Of a stretch of 64,000 nt of DNA, positions 17,636-26,806 are shown piece by piece. A model generated the notes under the pieces. The model saw only the letters and a list, made by a program, of their open reading frames with translations. It was not told the origin of the DNA and did no database searches. Location of the stretch: NCBI GenBank assembly GCA_003963245.1, contig RXJX01000015.1, positions 25,970 through 89,969 on the forward strand, read 5' to 3'. Position 1 is the first letter of the stretch, and each line of letters begins with the position of its first letter. The stretch is from Neisseriaceae bacterium (GTDB lineage Bacteria; Pseudomonadota; Gammaproteobacteria; Burkholderiales; UBA11063). Position numbers and translations under genes: made by a program.

Positions 17636-18006
17636 ATCCATTTTATAAAAATTTAACCCCTCGACAAAGATTTGGATTTGCTATTATTTTGATATCATTC
17701 TTTGTTATTTATAGCATTATTGGTCTGATTAGCCACCTTTCCTCTAAACCAACTACACATAATGATTACAAAGCTACTACCGAGCCGTCTATAACCATTC
17801 AAGAGCCTAATTTTAATGCTCTTAAACAGATGTTACCGGCGCAACATTTAAGTAATTTTTCTGATTCTGATGATTTATATAGAACCATTGAATATTATAA
17901 AGCCCACGAGTCTGAAATGAAAATTAAAATATCTGAATGTCGAAATCATCCCCAATCCGATGTTGGCTATCAGAATTGCCTTAACGCAGAAAAAACCTTA
18001 AAATGA
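17632..18006 (+). CDS. EexN-like entry-exclusion membrane protein
   Basis: 124 residues with one N-terminal membrane helix (GFAIILISFFVIYSIIGLI, residues about 14-32) and a periplasmic tail ending EMKIKISECRNHPQSD followed by YQNCLNAEKTL. That tail resembles the signature of the EexN family (E-C-R-N-N-P-x-x-x-x-x-P-N-C-x-N-A), small proteins that stop a donor of the same type from entering a cell already carrying the element. Most EexN proteins are lipoproteins; this one is anchored by a helix instead. The gene overlaps both neighbours by four bases, between DUF192 and virB1. Confidence 0.65.
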   Translation: MNPFYKNLTPRQRFGFAIILISFFVIYSIIGLISHLSSKPTTHNDYKATTEPSITIQEPNFNALKQMLPAQHLSNFSDSDDLYRTIEYYKAHESEMKIKISECRNHPQSDVGYQNCLNAEKTLK

Positions 18007-18536
18007 AAAAATATCTGTTGGCAGGACTTATTTCGTCCGCATGGTCTACCGACATTGATATATTGAATTATGTCCAGCGCTGCAGTCCAACGGTAGCTCC
18101 AAGTACGATGATTGCTATTATTAAAACCGAATCAAATTACAATCCGCTGGCAATTAATATAAACAATAAAGGGCAGCGGCTGTTATACCAAGCGAAAAGC
18201 ACTGAACAAGCTGTTGCATGGGTAAATTATCTTGAGAACCACAACTATAATTTTGATGTAGGTTTGGGACAGGTTAATATCAAAAACATTAAAAAATACG
18301 GTTACCATGCTCGAGATATGCTTGAACCATGCTTAAATCTTAAAATAGCTGGACATATATTAACCAAAAACTATGCTGCAGCTAAAAATGTTTCTTCATC
18401 TTCTGGTGATGCTTTGCTAAAAGCAATCAGCGCATATAATACCGGCAATTACCGTTCTGGATTTAATAATGGCTATGTAAAAAAAGTAGTATATAATGCA
18501 AAAAACTCCGCAATCAAACAAATTGCACAAAAATAG
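18003..18536 (+). CDS. virB1: Lytic transglycosylase, VirB1 family
   Basis: 177 residues with the goose-type lysozyme (SLT) fold: catalytic Glu in IIKTESNYNPLAI, then VGLGQVNIKNI and ISAYNTGNYRSGF, the three signature patches of VirB1-like transglycosylases. It makes gaps in peptidoglycan for the secretion channel. A weak signal peptide precedes it (KKYLLAGLISSAWS). In the classical operon virB1 comes first; here it is near the end, overlapping the previous gene by four bases and the next by about 40. Confidence 0.93.
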   Translation: MKKYLLAGLISSAWSTDIDILNYVQRCSPTVAPSTMIAIIKTESNYNPLAININNKGQRLLYQAKSTEQAVAWVNYLENHNYNFDVGLGQVNIKNIKKYGYHARDMLEPCLNLKIAGHILTKNYAAAKNVSSSSGDALLKAISAYNTGNYRSGFNNGYVKKVVYNAKNSAIKQIAQK

Positions 18537-19047
18537 GTTAATTACAGTTCCAAATTTTTGTTTATTAATGATAGCAATTCTCACTATTATGAAAATAGTT
18601 CCTTACGGAGTTTATTATAATCACACCACATCAATGCCATTGGGATTCTATTGGGTTCACAAACATAAATTCACACCTAAACAAAATCAGTTAGTATTAG
18701 TTTGCCTCACTAATAAAGAGTACCGCGAATTAGCCATTTCCCGCCAGTATTTACCCACATCAAATAATTGCGACGGTGTAGAGCCTATGTTAAAAAGGAT
18801 TGCGGGTATTTCTGGAGATGCACTTTTAGCTACGCCATTAGGAATAACAATTAATGGCCGACTAATTTCTAATACTAGAATATTGAATCAAGATGGACTG
18901 TTACGAAAAATGTCAAGTCGTTTACAAGTGGGCATTATTCCTAAAGGATATTACCTTGTTTTGGGTGATTCGCCTATGTCTTTTGATTCCAGATATTATG
19001 GGTTGGTGCCAGAATCAAATATTATTGCAACAGCATATAAACTCTAA
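18496..19047 (+). CDS. traF: TraF-type serine peptidase of signal peptidase family S26
   Basis: 183 residues: a hydrophobic N-terminal anchor (NFCLLMIAILTIMKIV), the catalytic serine motif (HTTSMPLGFYW), the lysine in LKRIAGISGD and the final signature LGDSPMSFDSRYYG. This is the S26C/TraF plan. In RP4 TraF cuts and circularises the TrbC pilin, so this enzyme is the likely maturase of the VirB2 product at 7113. The start overlaps the end of virB1 by 41 bases; no later start would preserve the membrane anchor. Confidence 0.88.
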   Translation: MQKTPQSNKLHKNRLITVPNFCLLMIAILTIMKIVPYGVYYNHTTSMPLGFYWVHKHKFTPKQNQLVLVCLTNKEYRELAISRQYLPTSNNCDGVEPMLKRIAGISGDALLATPLGITINGRLISNTRILNQDGLLRKMSSRLQVGIIPKGYYLVLGDSPMSFDSRYYGLVPESNIIATAYKL

Positions 19048-19058
19048 CGGAGATTACA

Positions 19059-21203
19059 ATGATTGATAATATACAAACCTATACAAGAAATTTAGCAGTA
19101 ATGATCATGTCAATTATATGCTGGTATCTGTTTCTTGAGTTTATATTTTTTAGGGGTTTAATGTCATATCTGTATAGCTATCCGTGGTGGAAGCAATTGT
19201 ACTATAGCTTTGGTGATATGTATGCGGTTCTGAAAGATATTCATTATCAGGCTAATAACATTAATGGCTCTAAAGAGGTACTAAAATATGCAAATATCGT
19301 ATTAAACACATCGGCATTGCTTTTTTGTTTTGGCTGTTTCATAATATTCATAATAATAAACTCCGTGTTCAAAAAACTATTGCCGACTAACCTTAAACAA
19401 GAAGAAACAAGGTTTGCAAACTACTCAGAATTAAAACGAGCTGGTTTATTACAGGACGGCGGCGCGATAATTGCCGGATATCAAAAATGGTATGGAAAAG
19501 TTGTACCTGTAACAAGCGTTGGAGAAGATCATATCTATATGGAATCAACTACAGGTACCGGAAAATCGGTTGCTGGATCCATTCCATCAGCATTAAGCTG
19601 GAAATGGTCTATGATTGTTAATGATAATAAGGGTGAAATCTGTAAAAAGTCTGCCGGGTGGCGATATAAAGAACTTCACCAGCAAATAATTCAACTCTTT
19701 CTTTCTGTTCTTGCACCAGGTGGTGCATTTTTTAACCCATTGCAGGAAATGCGAAAATGCTCATACAATGAGCAGGGGGACGTTCAAAAACTAGGATTAA
19801 TTCTGGGAAATTTAACTGATACTGAATATCTGGATTCGTCCAATCCTAACATTTATTTTGTGAGAGCGCCGATTCACTTCATTAATTCTTGTGTAATACA
19901 CTGCCTGTATACTAAAACTAATCCAACAATGAAAGACGTTGCCGAAATGGTCGCGCAACGCGATATTAATGCGCTAAAAGATGAAATTTTAAATACTAAC
20001 CATATAGCAAGCATTAAAGAGCTTGGTATATTAACTGAAGCACAACTAAATTTTCTAACTGAAGAATTTGCAGGGGAATCCATTCATCCATTCGTAAAAA
20101 AGAATTTTGAAGCAATTGATATAGTGATGAAAAGTGAAAAGCAATTTGCAGGTCTGATTGACTCTGTCCGAACCATGCTGAATGTTTTTTATGACCCATT
20201 AATCCAAAAAATCACCTCAAAATCAAGCTTTATGATACAGGATATTGTTGACAATTATAATCCCACTACATTGTATATCATTTATGAGCCAAGCGATCAA
20301 GCGCGAGTTTCGGTTATTATCCGAATGATTGTTGAAATGGCATCCCAGTACATGGTGCGTGACGGCAACAAGCCTGTCTTTAGGCATAACTTACTTCTAT
20401 TGTTGGATGAGATGAAACAATTGGGTAAGCTGGGTGAAGTACAGCGAAATATGGAAATCGGGCGGTCAGCCGGTATTAAAGTTTATGCAATTGTACAAGA
20501 AAAAGCTCAACTTGAAGACGTATATGGAAAAAACCAGATTATCACTTCACAAGCACAAATCAAAGTGACTTATCGACCGAATACCAATTCAGTTGAATAC
20601 GTCCAAAAATTCTTGGTCGGCAATACAGAGAAAGAGAAAACTACGTTTTCAGAATCTTCTGATAGCGGAGCACGAAATTCAACCAGTAAATCTCGACAAA
20701 ATGAAGAGAAGCCGCTTTTATCAATTCAGCAATTACTGAATTTACCGATAATTAAAAAGAAAACCATCACGATAAATTACCTGAAAAAGCTGCAGTCATT
20801 ACCAAAACGAAAATATCAGATAACTAACGAAGAGTGGGTAGATATTAGTGATGCATTACGAAAAATTACGGCTAAATTTCCTAACGACACCACTGCTGCA
20901 GAACTTTATCAGTTCTTAATCAGAAACATAAATCTTAGTTATCTTTCGGAAGAATATTACAATAAATTAATGACTAATCAAAATTTTATTGATTACATTT
21001 CCCGTCCCATCGGTAAAGAAATTGCTGTTGCTCCTGGAGACGTAATTATTAACGCATCCAATCTTTCACCATTCCGGCAATACCGTGGCAAACAATTTTG
21101 TTATATGTTTGATAAAGAGTTCCTGCGACGGAGCAAGATGCAGTTGCCACCACCTGAAGAGATAGTAGAACCAATTGATTTTGTTTATGGAAAAAAATCG
21201 TGA
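19059..21203 (+). CDS. virD4: T4SS coupling protein, VirD4/TraG family
   Basis: 714 residues with two N-terminal membrane helices (residues about 10-35 and 85-105), Walker A (TTGTGKSVAGS, about 162), the conserved patch LLLLLDEMKQLGKLG (Walker B, about 445) followed by GRSAGIKVYAIVQE, and a C-terminal tail of about 180 residues. The coupling protein is a DNA-pumping hexamer that brings the relaxase-bound strand to the channel. It is the last T4SS gene; about 190 bases of regulatory sequence follow before the outer-membrane gene. Confidence 0.95.
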   Translation: MIDNIQTYTRNLAVMIMSIICWYLFLEFIFFRGLMSYLYSYPWWKQLYYSFGDMYAVLKDIHYQANNINGSKEVLKYANIVLNTSALLFCFGCFIIFIIINSVFKKLLPTNLKQEETRFANYSELKRAGLLQDGGAIIAGYQKWYGKVVPVTSVGEDHIYMESTTGTGKSVAGSIPSALSWKWSMIVNDNKGEICKKSAGWRYKELHQQIIQLFLSVLAPGGAFFNPLQEMRKCSYNEQGDVQKLGLILGNLTDTEYLDSSNPNIYFVRAPIHFINSCVIHCLYTKTNPTMKDVAEMVAQRDINALKDEILNTNHIASIKELGILTEAQLNFLTEEFAGESIHPFVKKNFEAIDIVMKSEKQFAGLIDSVRTMLNVFYDPLIQKITSKSSFMIQDIVDNYNPTTLYIIYEPSDQARVSVIIRMIVEMASQYMVRDGNKPVFRHNLLLLLDEMKQLGKLGEVQRNMEIGRSAGIKVYAIVQEKAQLEDVYGKNQIITSQAQIKVTYRPNTNSVEYVQKFLVGNTEKEKTTFSESSDSGARNSTSKSRQNEEKPLLSIQQLLNLPIIKKKTITINYLKKLQSLPKRKYQITNEEWVDISDALRKITAKFPNDTTAAELYQFLIRNINLSYLSEEYYNKLMTNQNFIDYISRPIGKEIAVAPGDVIINASNLSPFRQYRGKQFCYMFDKEFLRRSKMQLPPPEEIVEPIDFVYGKKS

Positions 21204-21319
21204 TTAGTTACTAGTTTTTATAATCTATTATGTAATTTCATGCGTTATTAGTTGGATACCACAATCACCGCAAATAATATTTAAACGTGGCTTGCCCCAT
21301 ATATTTATTAGACCAACAA

Positions 21320-21342
21320 GGGGCACAAATGTATACTTTTAA
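21320..21342 (+). promoter_or_regulatory. Second copy of the 23-base ggggcacaaatgtatac motif
   Basis: This sequence is identical over 23 bases to 6945-6967, which lies upstream of the T4SS operon. Here it lies about 55 bases upstream of the start of the outer-membrane barrel gene, at a promoter-like distance, and contains TATACT as a possible -10 box. Exact conservation while the sequence around it differs points to a shared regulator or promoter element. Confidence 0.55.
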
Positions 21343-21395
21343 ATAGTTTATGTTTTTGCGACAATTACGCTGAATAATTATTGGGAATCCAGACT

Positions 21396-22013
21396 ATGAA
21401 AAAACTATCATTGCTAGCTTTATTACCGGCGCTAGGTTTTGCCTCTGTTTCAAACGGACCGTATGCTGGTCTTGAAGCTGGTTTATCTAACCAAATAGAT
21501 ATATTCAATTCCGGCACTGCCTATAATCAGAACAATTCACCAACATATGCTAATAATCAAGCTTTCCTAATGCGTTTGAATGCTGGCTATAATTTCTCTA
21601 AATACAGCGGTCTGGAATTAGGTGGTACTTACAATTTTGGCACATCGGTACCGTATCCAAACAGTTCTGCCGCAAATATGAACATTCAGGCAACAACCCT
21701 TGATTTTTCTTGGTTACTATACTTACCTACAACAGTTGACAGCCTATCTGTTTTTGGTCGCGTTGGCGGTGCTTATGACTGGTTAAATGGTAGCGGTGGT
21801 TGTAATTGTAATGGAACTACTGCGCCAGGCGGCGGAGCTTTCACCGATGTACTAGGTGCAGGTGTTAAGTACAACGTAACAAGTAAAACATCATTCCGTC
21901 TAGAATGGATTGCAAATGGATTGTTTTTCCCGGTCGGGATTAGCAATGGCTCAACTAACACAGCAAGCTGGACAAATCAGACTTTTCTGCTGGGTTTTAA
22001 CCTCCATTTTTAA
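21396..22013 (+). CDS. Outer-membrane beta-barrel protein, OmpW/OmpA-like
   Basis: 205 residues with a signal peptide (MKKLSLLALLPALGFASVSN) and a mature part of alternating polar/hydrophobic strands (YAGLEAGLSNQ, LRLEWIANGLFF type segments) ending in a phenylalanine (LLGFNLHF), the usual barrel assembly signal. This is an eight-strand outer-membrane barrel of the OmpA-N/Surface-antigen kind. The start was set at the ATG at 21396 because it begins the signal peptide. It is preceded by the motif also found before the T4SS operon, so it may be expressed with conjugation and act in mating-pair contact or exclusion; this is inferred. Confidence 0.8.
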   Translation: MKKLSLLALLPALGFASVSNGPYAGLEAGLSNQIDIFNSGTAYNQNNSPTYANNQAFLMRLNAGYNFSKYSGLELGGTYNFGTSVPYPNSSAANMNIQATTLDFSWLLYLPTTVDSLSVFGRVGGAYDWLNGSGGCNCNGTTAPGGGAFTDVLGAGVKYNVTSKTSFRLEWIANGLFFPVGISNGSTNTASWTNQTFLLGFNLHF

Positions 22014-22015
22014 TC

Positions 22016-23164
22016 ATGATAACATGCCCTATCTGCAACAGTGGCAATTTAACGGAAGTCACCGGTAAATTCGGCAAATATTTCGTTTGTTCGAATCATC
22101 CACTGTGCAGAGCAAAATGCAGGTCAATCTCAGGTGAGCCAGATATTGGTTCATTGGTATCACGCTGTCCGGATACCATACTAACTTTCAACAATTCAGA
22201 GATTAAACTGGCGCTACTTAAAATAGCACAATTAGCTTATCCTGAACATGTAATACCAGCGTTTATTGTTATATTAAAGCCACGTGAATCAAGAAGAGTT
22301 CATGGATTATGGTTTTACCCCCAACAAAATCAAATATCCAAGATTTTTATTTTCAACCTATCCAGAAAATACGAATACACACTTGCAACCTGTATTCATG
22401 AACTAGCACACCATTGTCAACATATGATTGAAGGTAAAACCAATCATAAACGAGGATTCTATGAGATTCTACAACATCTACGGATCACCGCCCATAACCA
22501 TGGGTTCATAAATATTGTTGAGACATATAACCAAATAGACAGTAATGACCGAAAAAAACTAGAGAAATATTTTGGCCAACCTCAAATGCTGGCTAACAAT
22601 AAAGCAGATTTTTATATTTTTAGAGTAGATTTGCCAAACAGTAAATCTCCATTAGAAACCCAAGGTTATATATACTCTTATAAAGAACTTAACTGGGTTA
22701 AATCGGTGCCTACAAGTAATGTGTTTGAAGAAATTGACCTGCTCGAACATAACTATCCGGAATATACATACGAAATAATTAATAATCGTGAGCACTCAGT
22801 TGGAAGCATTTATTTTTGTATTGTAAGTGCATCACAGCCCATTCATCCAGACGTACTAAGGGAGCATGGATTTATTCAAGATGAAATTAATGGTTGGATA
22901 AAACAAATAAAAGCAAAAGACTACAAAAGAACTATTGCGCTTTGCATGAAAATAAATGCTAAACCAGTATTTAAGGGTTACGTACCAAAGACAAATACAA
23001 AGGAACGCGCGTATAAATCAATAATTGAAGTTAAAACTAAAGACCAACAGGTTTGCCCGCAGTGTAACAGTCCGTTAGTACTGACAACTGGCAAATTTGG
23101 ACGATTTTACTCTTGTAGTAAATTTATTTTAGGTTGTAAGTATACTAAACCTGTAGAGGAATAA
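22016..23164 (+). CDS. SprT-like zinc metallopeptidase flanked by topoisomerase-type zinc ribbons
   Basis: 382 residues. An N-terminal four-cysteine ribbon (CPICNS then GKFGKYFVCSNHPLC) and a C-terminal one (CPQCNS then GKFGRFYSCSKFILGC) are of the type found at the end of bacterial topoisomerase I/III. Between them, near residue 127, lies the metallopeptidase motif HELAHHCQ, followed about 12 residues later by NHKRGFYEIL, which fits the third zinc ligand of SprT/SPRTN-like proteases (H-x-x-x-F). SPRTN enzymes digest proteins covalently stuck to DNA. The gene follows the barrel gene after two bases and lies upstream of topoisomerase III. A DNA-protein crosslink repair role is inferred. Confidence 0.75.
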   Translation: MITCPICNSGNLTEVTGKFGKYFVCSNHPLCRAKCRSISGEPDIGSLVSRCPDTILTFNNSEIKLALLKIAQLAYPEHVIPAFIVILKPRESRRVHGLWFYPQQNQISKIFIFNLSRKYEYTLATCIHELAHHCQHMIEGKTNHKRGFYEILQHLRITAHNHGFINIVETYNQIDSNDRKKLEKYFGQPQMLANNKADFYIFRVDLPNSKSPLETQGYIYSYKELNWVKSVPTSNVFEEIDLLEHNYPEYTYEIINNREHSVGSIYFCIVSASQPIHPDVLREHGFIQDEINGWIKQIKAKDYKRTIALCMKINAKPVFKGYVPKTNTKERAYKSIIEVKTKDQQVCPQCNSPLVLTTGKFGRFYSCSKFILGCKYTKPVEE

Positions 23165-23166
23165 AG

Positions 23167-23637
23167 ATGTTAATGTCTGATTTAACCCATACAAAAGCTA
23201 ACAAAAAGAAGCAATTAAAAAAACAGGCGATTATGCTTGTTATACTGTTCATTGTCTCGTTAACTGATCGCTTAATAACCGATTCAGCAGATAATCAGGT
23301 AATACAATCTGTCCATTTGTTTGTGAGATTGCTGTTGTTAATTAGTTTGTGCCTTGTAGGGTGGCGGGCGGTGAAGAATAGAAGAGAAATAATCGCCATT
23401 GAAACATTAACTGTCTGGTTGGCAAATAAAAAGATTGCTAATCTCTTAAAGGGGTCTGAACTTAATGATTTTTGTATTCCCCATCATGCAGTTAGATTAA
23501 TTTTTAGAGATGATAATTACAAAACTTCACAATTTAAGCATTATCTTACTGAACTAGGGTGGGTATTGACTTACCAAGATGCTTTTGCTTTAGAAACATA
23601 TTATCGCTATGAGAATATAAATCAACAAAGCCAATAA
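23167..23637 (+). CDS. Membrane protein, unknown function
   Basis: 156 residues with a strong ribosome site (GAGGAATAAAG) two bases after the metallopeptidase stop. Two hydrophobic segments, around residues 21-38 (IMLVILFIVSLTD) and 48-65 (FVRLLLLISLCLVGW), are followed by a soluble C-terminal domain of about 90 residues with basic and aromatic residues (LIFRDDNYKTSQFKHYLTELGW). I recognise no family. The tight spacing suggests an operon with the metallopeptidase. Confidence 0.65.
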   Translation: MLMSDLTHTKANKKKQLKKQAIMLVILFIVSLTDRLITDSADNQVIQSVHLFVRLLLLISLCLVGWRAVKNRREIIAIETLTVWLANKKIANLLKGSELNDFCIPHHAVRLIFRDDNYKTSQFKHYLTELGWVLTYQDAFALETYYRYENINQQSQ

Positions 23638-23692
23638 TAATCAAATTATTCAACATATTGTTAAATTTTAAGATCAATTTAAGGATTTAATT

Positions 23693-24373
23693 ATGAAAAA
23701 ACTAATATGGACTTTACCTATACTTGCTGTCTTTGGTTGCAGTAGTAGCAAATATCCAACTCCAAATCAAGCAAGCTTATTGCCAACAAATAGTAACCCC
23801 CACCTCCAGGCTGGCGATATTATCAATGTTATAAATTATAGCCATCTAGGAAACTCCTTTTCTGCATTGATTAAAACACCGATTAGCTTACAAAATAATT
23901 ACGTTTTACCAGCTAATATTGTAATCTCCGGTGAGTGTAAAAATAATAACCCGATAATTAATAAAATCGACCACCAGCCAATCAATATCGAAATTGCAAC
24001 TAAGACAAAGAGTGGTTACTCACTATCATGTAATGATACAAATATAAAGCTACTTATGGTAATTGCTGATGCAGATTTGCCGATGAAAATATTAACACAA
24101 ATAGTAACCCCTTTTCGTCCGATAAAATATGAGTCATCTGGATATGACTTTCAGGTAAAGCAGGTTCTGAGTAATAATTGGCAATACAAGATAATTATTG
24201 CAAAACAAGATGATTTACCAGTAATATTTGAAAATGACGGTAGCAATGTAACTCTAACAAATTTTAGAGCTATTGAGTCTGGGACTTTTCATACTTACTT
24301 AGTTGATACTAACACACCTAAACTTACACTAATGTTTAATGGCCATCGAGAAGATATTATTGTATACAAGTAA
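23693..24373 (+). CDS. Lipoprotein, unknown function
   Basis: 226 residues starting with a lipoprotein signal (MKKLIWTLPILAVFGCSSSK) and a good ribosome site (AAGGATTTAATT). The mature protein is beta-rich with several Cys in the middle and a segment NNYVLPANIVISGECKN that looks like a surface of a VirB10/TrbI-type extracytoplasmic domain, which is only an impression. No family could be assigned. Its position after a T4SS and beside transfer genes makes it a candidate VirB7 substitute or mating-associated lipoprotein, since no separate virB7 was found. Confidence 0.65.
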   Translation: MKKLIWTLPILAVFGCSSSKYPTPNQASLLPTNSNPHLQAGDIINVINYSHLGNSFSALIKTPISLQNNYVLPANIVISGECKNNNPIINKIDHQPINIEIATKTKSGYSLSCNDTNIKLLMVIADADLPMKILTQIVTPFRPIKYESSGYDFQVKQVLSNNWQYKIIIAKQDDLPVIFENDGSNVTLTNFRAIESGTFHTYLVDTNTPKLTLMFNGHREDIIVYK

Positions 24374-24439
24374 TACTCTTTACTACATCTATATAGACGT
24401 AATCTAAGCATTAAACATTTATACCAGCGGAATATCGAA

Positions 24440-26794
24440 ATGAAACTAATCATTGCAGAAAAACCAAGCCTTGCTAGAACCGTAGCTAAAGTTATCGGCA
24501 TAACTAATGATAATAGCCGGTCGAGTGGGCATATTGTTTGTAAAGATAATTACGTGATCACATGGGTCTTTGGACATATTCTTGAACTATATGAACCACA
24601 GGATTATGGCGAAAAATATAAGTCATGGTCGTTGGACTTATTGCCTATTGTTCCAACTACATGGAAATACCAAGTTAAGAAAGATGCAAAAGACCAGTTT
24701 AATAACATCAAGACATTACTGAAGTCAGCAACCACCGTCATAAATTGTGGAGATCCTGACCGTGAAGGGCAATTGCTTATTGACGAGCTACTACTACACC
24801 TGAACGTTAAGCTGCCAACTAAACGATTGTTAATTCTTGATCCCAAAGATTCGGCGATAAAAAAAGCCTTAAATGAGATGGAAGATAACAGTAAATATCG
24901 TTCCTGGTACCAAGCTGGATTACTTCGTTCTCAGGCAGATTGGCTCATCGGTATGAATTGCACTCGGGCGTTTACGCAACTGGGTTCACGCAGCGGCGTT
25001 GATGGTGTTGTTTCCGTTGGCCGAGTACAAACGCCAACACTAAAACTAATCTATGACCGACATCTAGCTATTCAAAACTATAAACCATTGAATTTTTATA
25101 ACCTGATGGCAGAGTTTGCAACCAACACCGGAGAGTCTTTTACCGCGAAATTGGATTTAAAATCAACAGGACTACCGCTAGACATCGAGGGACGCTTATT
25201 AAATGACAGTGAACTTAAAATTATCAGTGAAAAAATCAACGGTAAGCTTGGCTTTATTAGTGAATATGAGGTAAAAGCCGGAGAAACATCACCGCCTTCA
25301 CTATTCAAGCTTTCAGATTTACAGGCTGTTGCCAATGCCAAGCTCGGCCTTAGCGCGGATGAAACTCTGAAAATAGCACAATCACTTTACGAAAAACAAC
25401 TAATTACATATCCACGCACCGCCTGTGCTTGTCTACCCGAATCATTACATGCCGATGCCGCTAAGATAGTGCCAATGCTAATACCAGACCTTATATTAGC
25501 AGTACAAATAGACGCCAGTATAGTTGATTTATCTATCAAGTCTAAAGCATTTGATGATAAAAAACTGGATGGTGAATCGCATTTTGCAATTATACCAACT
25601 GGGGTTGCTCCATATTATGAAGCCCTAACCCAAATAGAAATATCAATTTTTAATTTGATAGGATTACAGTACATCATCCAATTTATGCCAAACCTTAAAT
25701 TTGAACAAACAACAGGTACAGTTGATTGTGAAAATTATAAGTTTAACTTCAGTGGTAAAGTTATTAAATCATTGGGATGGAAAGAAGCTGTTGTCAAAAA
25801 CAACCTGCTAAATAAGCATAAAACGGATGAAGACAACGAAGATAATGACGATAAAGAAGAGCAAAAACTTCCTACTCTGGTATTAAACCAAGACGTTAAA
25901 AACATCTTCAACAACAATATCCAGAAGTCAACTACAACCAAGCCAAAACCGTACACTGAAGGTACTTTAATCAAGGCTATGGCTAACATTCACAATTTAC
26001 TTGATGAAATTGTGAAATCCTATTATAATAATAAAACCGAAGCTAAACAAGCCGCCGATACATATAAAAAAATTCTTAAAGACACAGCCGGTCTTGGTAC
26101 AGAGGCTACTCGAGCAGGAATTATCAAGACCCTAAAAACTCGGCAATTTATCACTAACAAAGGTAAGAACCTTGAAATTACTGACAAAGGTTTGCAATTT
26201 ATGGGGCTTATTGCCTCCGGCAAAAATCTTATCGAGTTTAGTCAACTGACAAGTCCATTAACCACCGCCATGTATGAGCAAGAGCTTGATAATGTACTAA
26301 ATCATAAACGCCAGGCTAATGATTTTTACAATGAAATTGTAAATAACTTACTCCACCCAAAACTTGAATTGATTAGACAAATACTAAATGAAATGCCGTT
26401 GCCAGCAAATAAACAATCAAGAGTGATTACTGGTGAGAAATGCCCAAAATGTAATTCAGATATTCTTGAACGCGATGGCAAATTCGGCAAATTTAAGGGT
26501 TGCAGCAATTATCCTAATTGTAAATACATTGTGCCCCGTGTCAAAGCACCGGTTGCGGTTATTGAGCAAAATTGCCCGCAGTGTGGATCTGCTATAGTTG
26601 AAAAAGATGGAAAATTTGGAAAATTTTTAGCGTGCAGTAATAATCCTAATTGCAAATGGACTAAAGTCCATGCCAAGCCTAAAAGTTGTCCAAAATGCGG
26701 TAAAGAGATGGTTAAACGCAAATCTAAAGATGGTACTAAAGAATTTCTTGGTTGTTCCGGATTTCCGGATTGTAAAAATATTGAATGGTTGTAG
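24440..26794 (+). CDS. topB: DNA topoisomerase III with three C-terminal zinc ribbons
   Basis: 784 residues, type IA topoisomerase: Toprim domain from the start (MKLIIAEKPSLARTVAKVIG, with GDPDREGQ near residue 107) and the active-site tyrosine in LITYPRTACACLPE near 322. An acidic insertion (TDEDNEDNDDKEEQ, about 457) interrupts the catalytic core. After residue 660 come three four-cysteine zinc ribbons, beginning CPKCNSDILE, CPQCGSAIVE and CPKCGKEMVK. TopB-type enzymes unlink DNA during replication and transfer; copies on conjugative elements (TraE) decatenate the processed strand. Its ribbons resemble those of the adjacent metallopeptidase. Confidence 0.93.
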   Translation: MKLIIAEKPSLARTVAKVIGITNDNSRSSGHIVCKDNYVITWVFGHILELYEPQDYGEKYKSWSLDLLPIVPTTWKYQVKKDAKDQFNNIKTLLKSATTVINCGDPDREGQLLIDELLLHLNVKLPTKRLLILDPKDSAIKKALNEMEDNSKYRSWYQAGLLRSQADWLIGMNCTRAFTQLGSRSGVDGVVSVGRVQTPTLKLIYDRHLAIQNYKPLNFYNLMAEFATNTGESFTAKLDLKSTGLPLDIEGRLLNDSELKIISEKINGKLGFISEYEVKAGETSPPSLFKLSDLQAVANAKLGLSADETLKIAQSLYEKQLITYPRTACACLPESLHADAAKIVPMLIPDLILAVQIDASIVDLSIKSKAFDDKKLDGESHFAIIPTGVAPYYEALTQIEISIFNLIGLQYIIQFMPNLKFEQTTGTVDCENYKFNFSGKVIKSLGWKEAVVKNNLLNKHKTDEDNEDNDDKEEQKLPTLVLNQDVKNIFNNNIQKSTTTKPKPYTEGTLIKAMANIHNLLDEIVKSYYNNKTEAKQAADTYKKILKDTAGLGTEATRAGIIKTLKTRQFITNKGKNLEITDKGLQFMGLIASGKNLIEFSQLTSPLTTAMYEQELDNVLNHKRQANDFYNEIVNNLLHPKLELIRQILNEMPLPANKQSRVITGEKCPKCNSDILERDGKFGKFKGCSNYPNCKYIVPRVKAPVAVIEQNCPQCGSAIVEKDGKFGKFLACSNNPNCKWTKVHAKPKSCPKCGKEMVKRKSKDGTKEFLGCSGFPDCKNIEWL

Positions 26795-26806
26795 GATATA
26801 AAGAAA

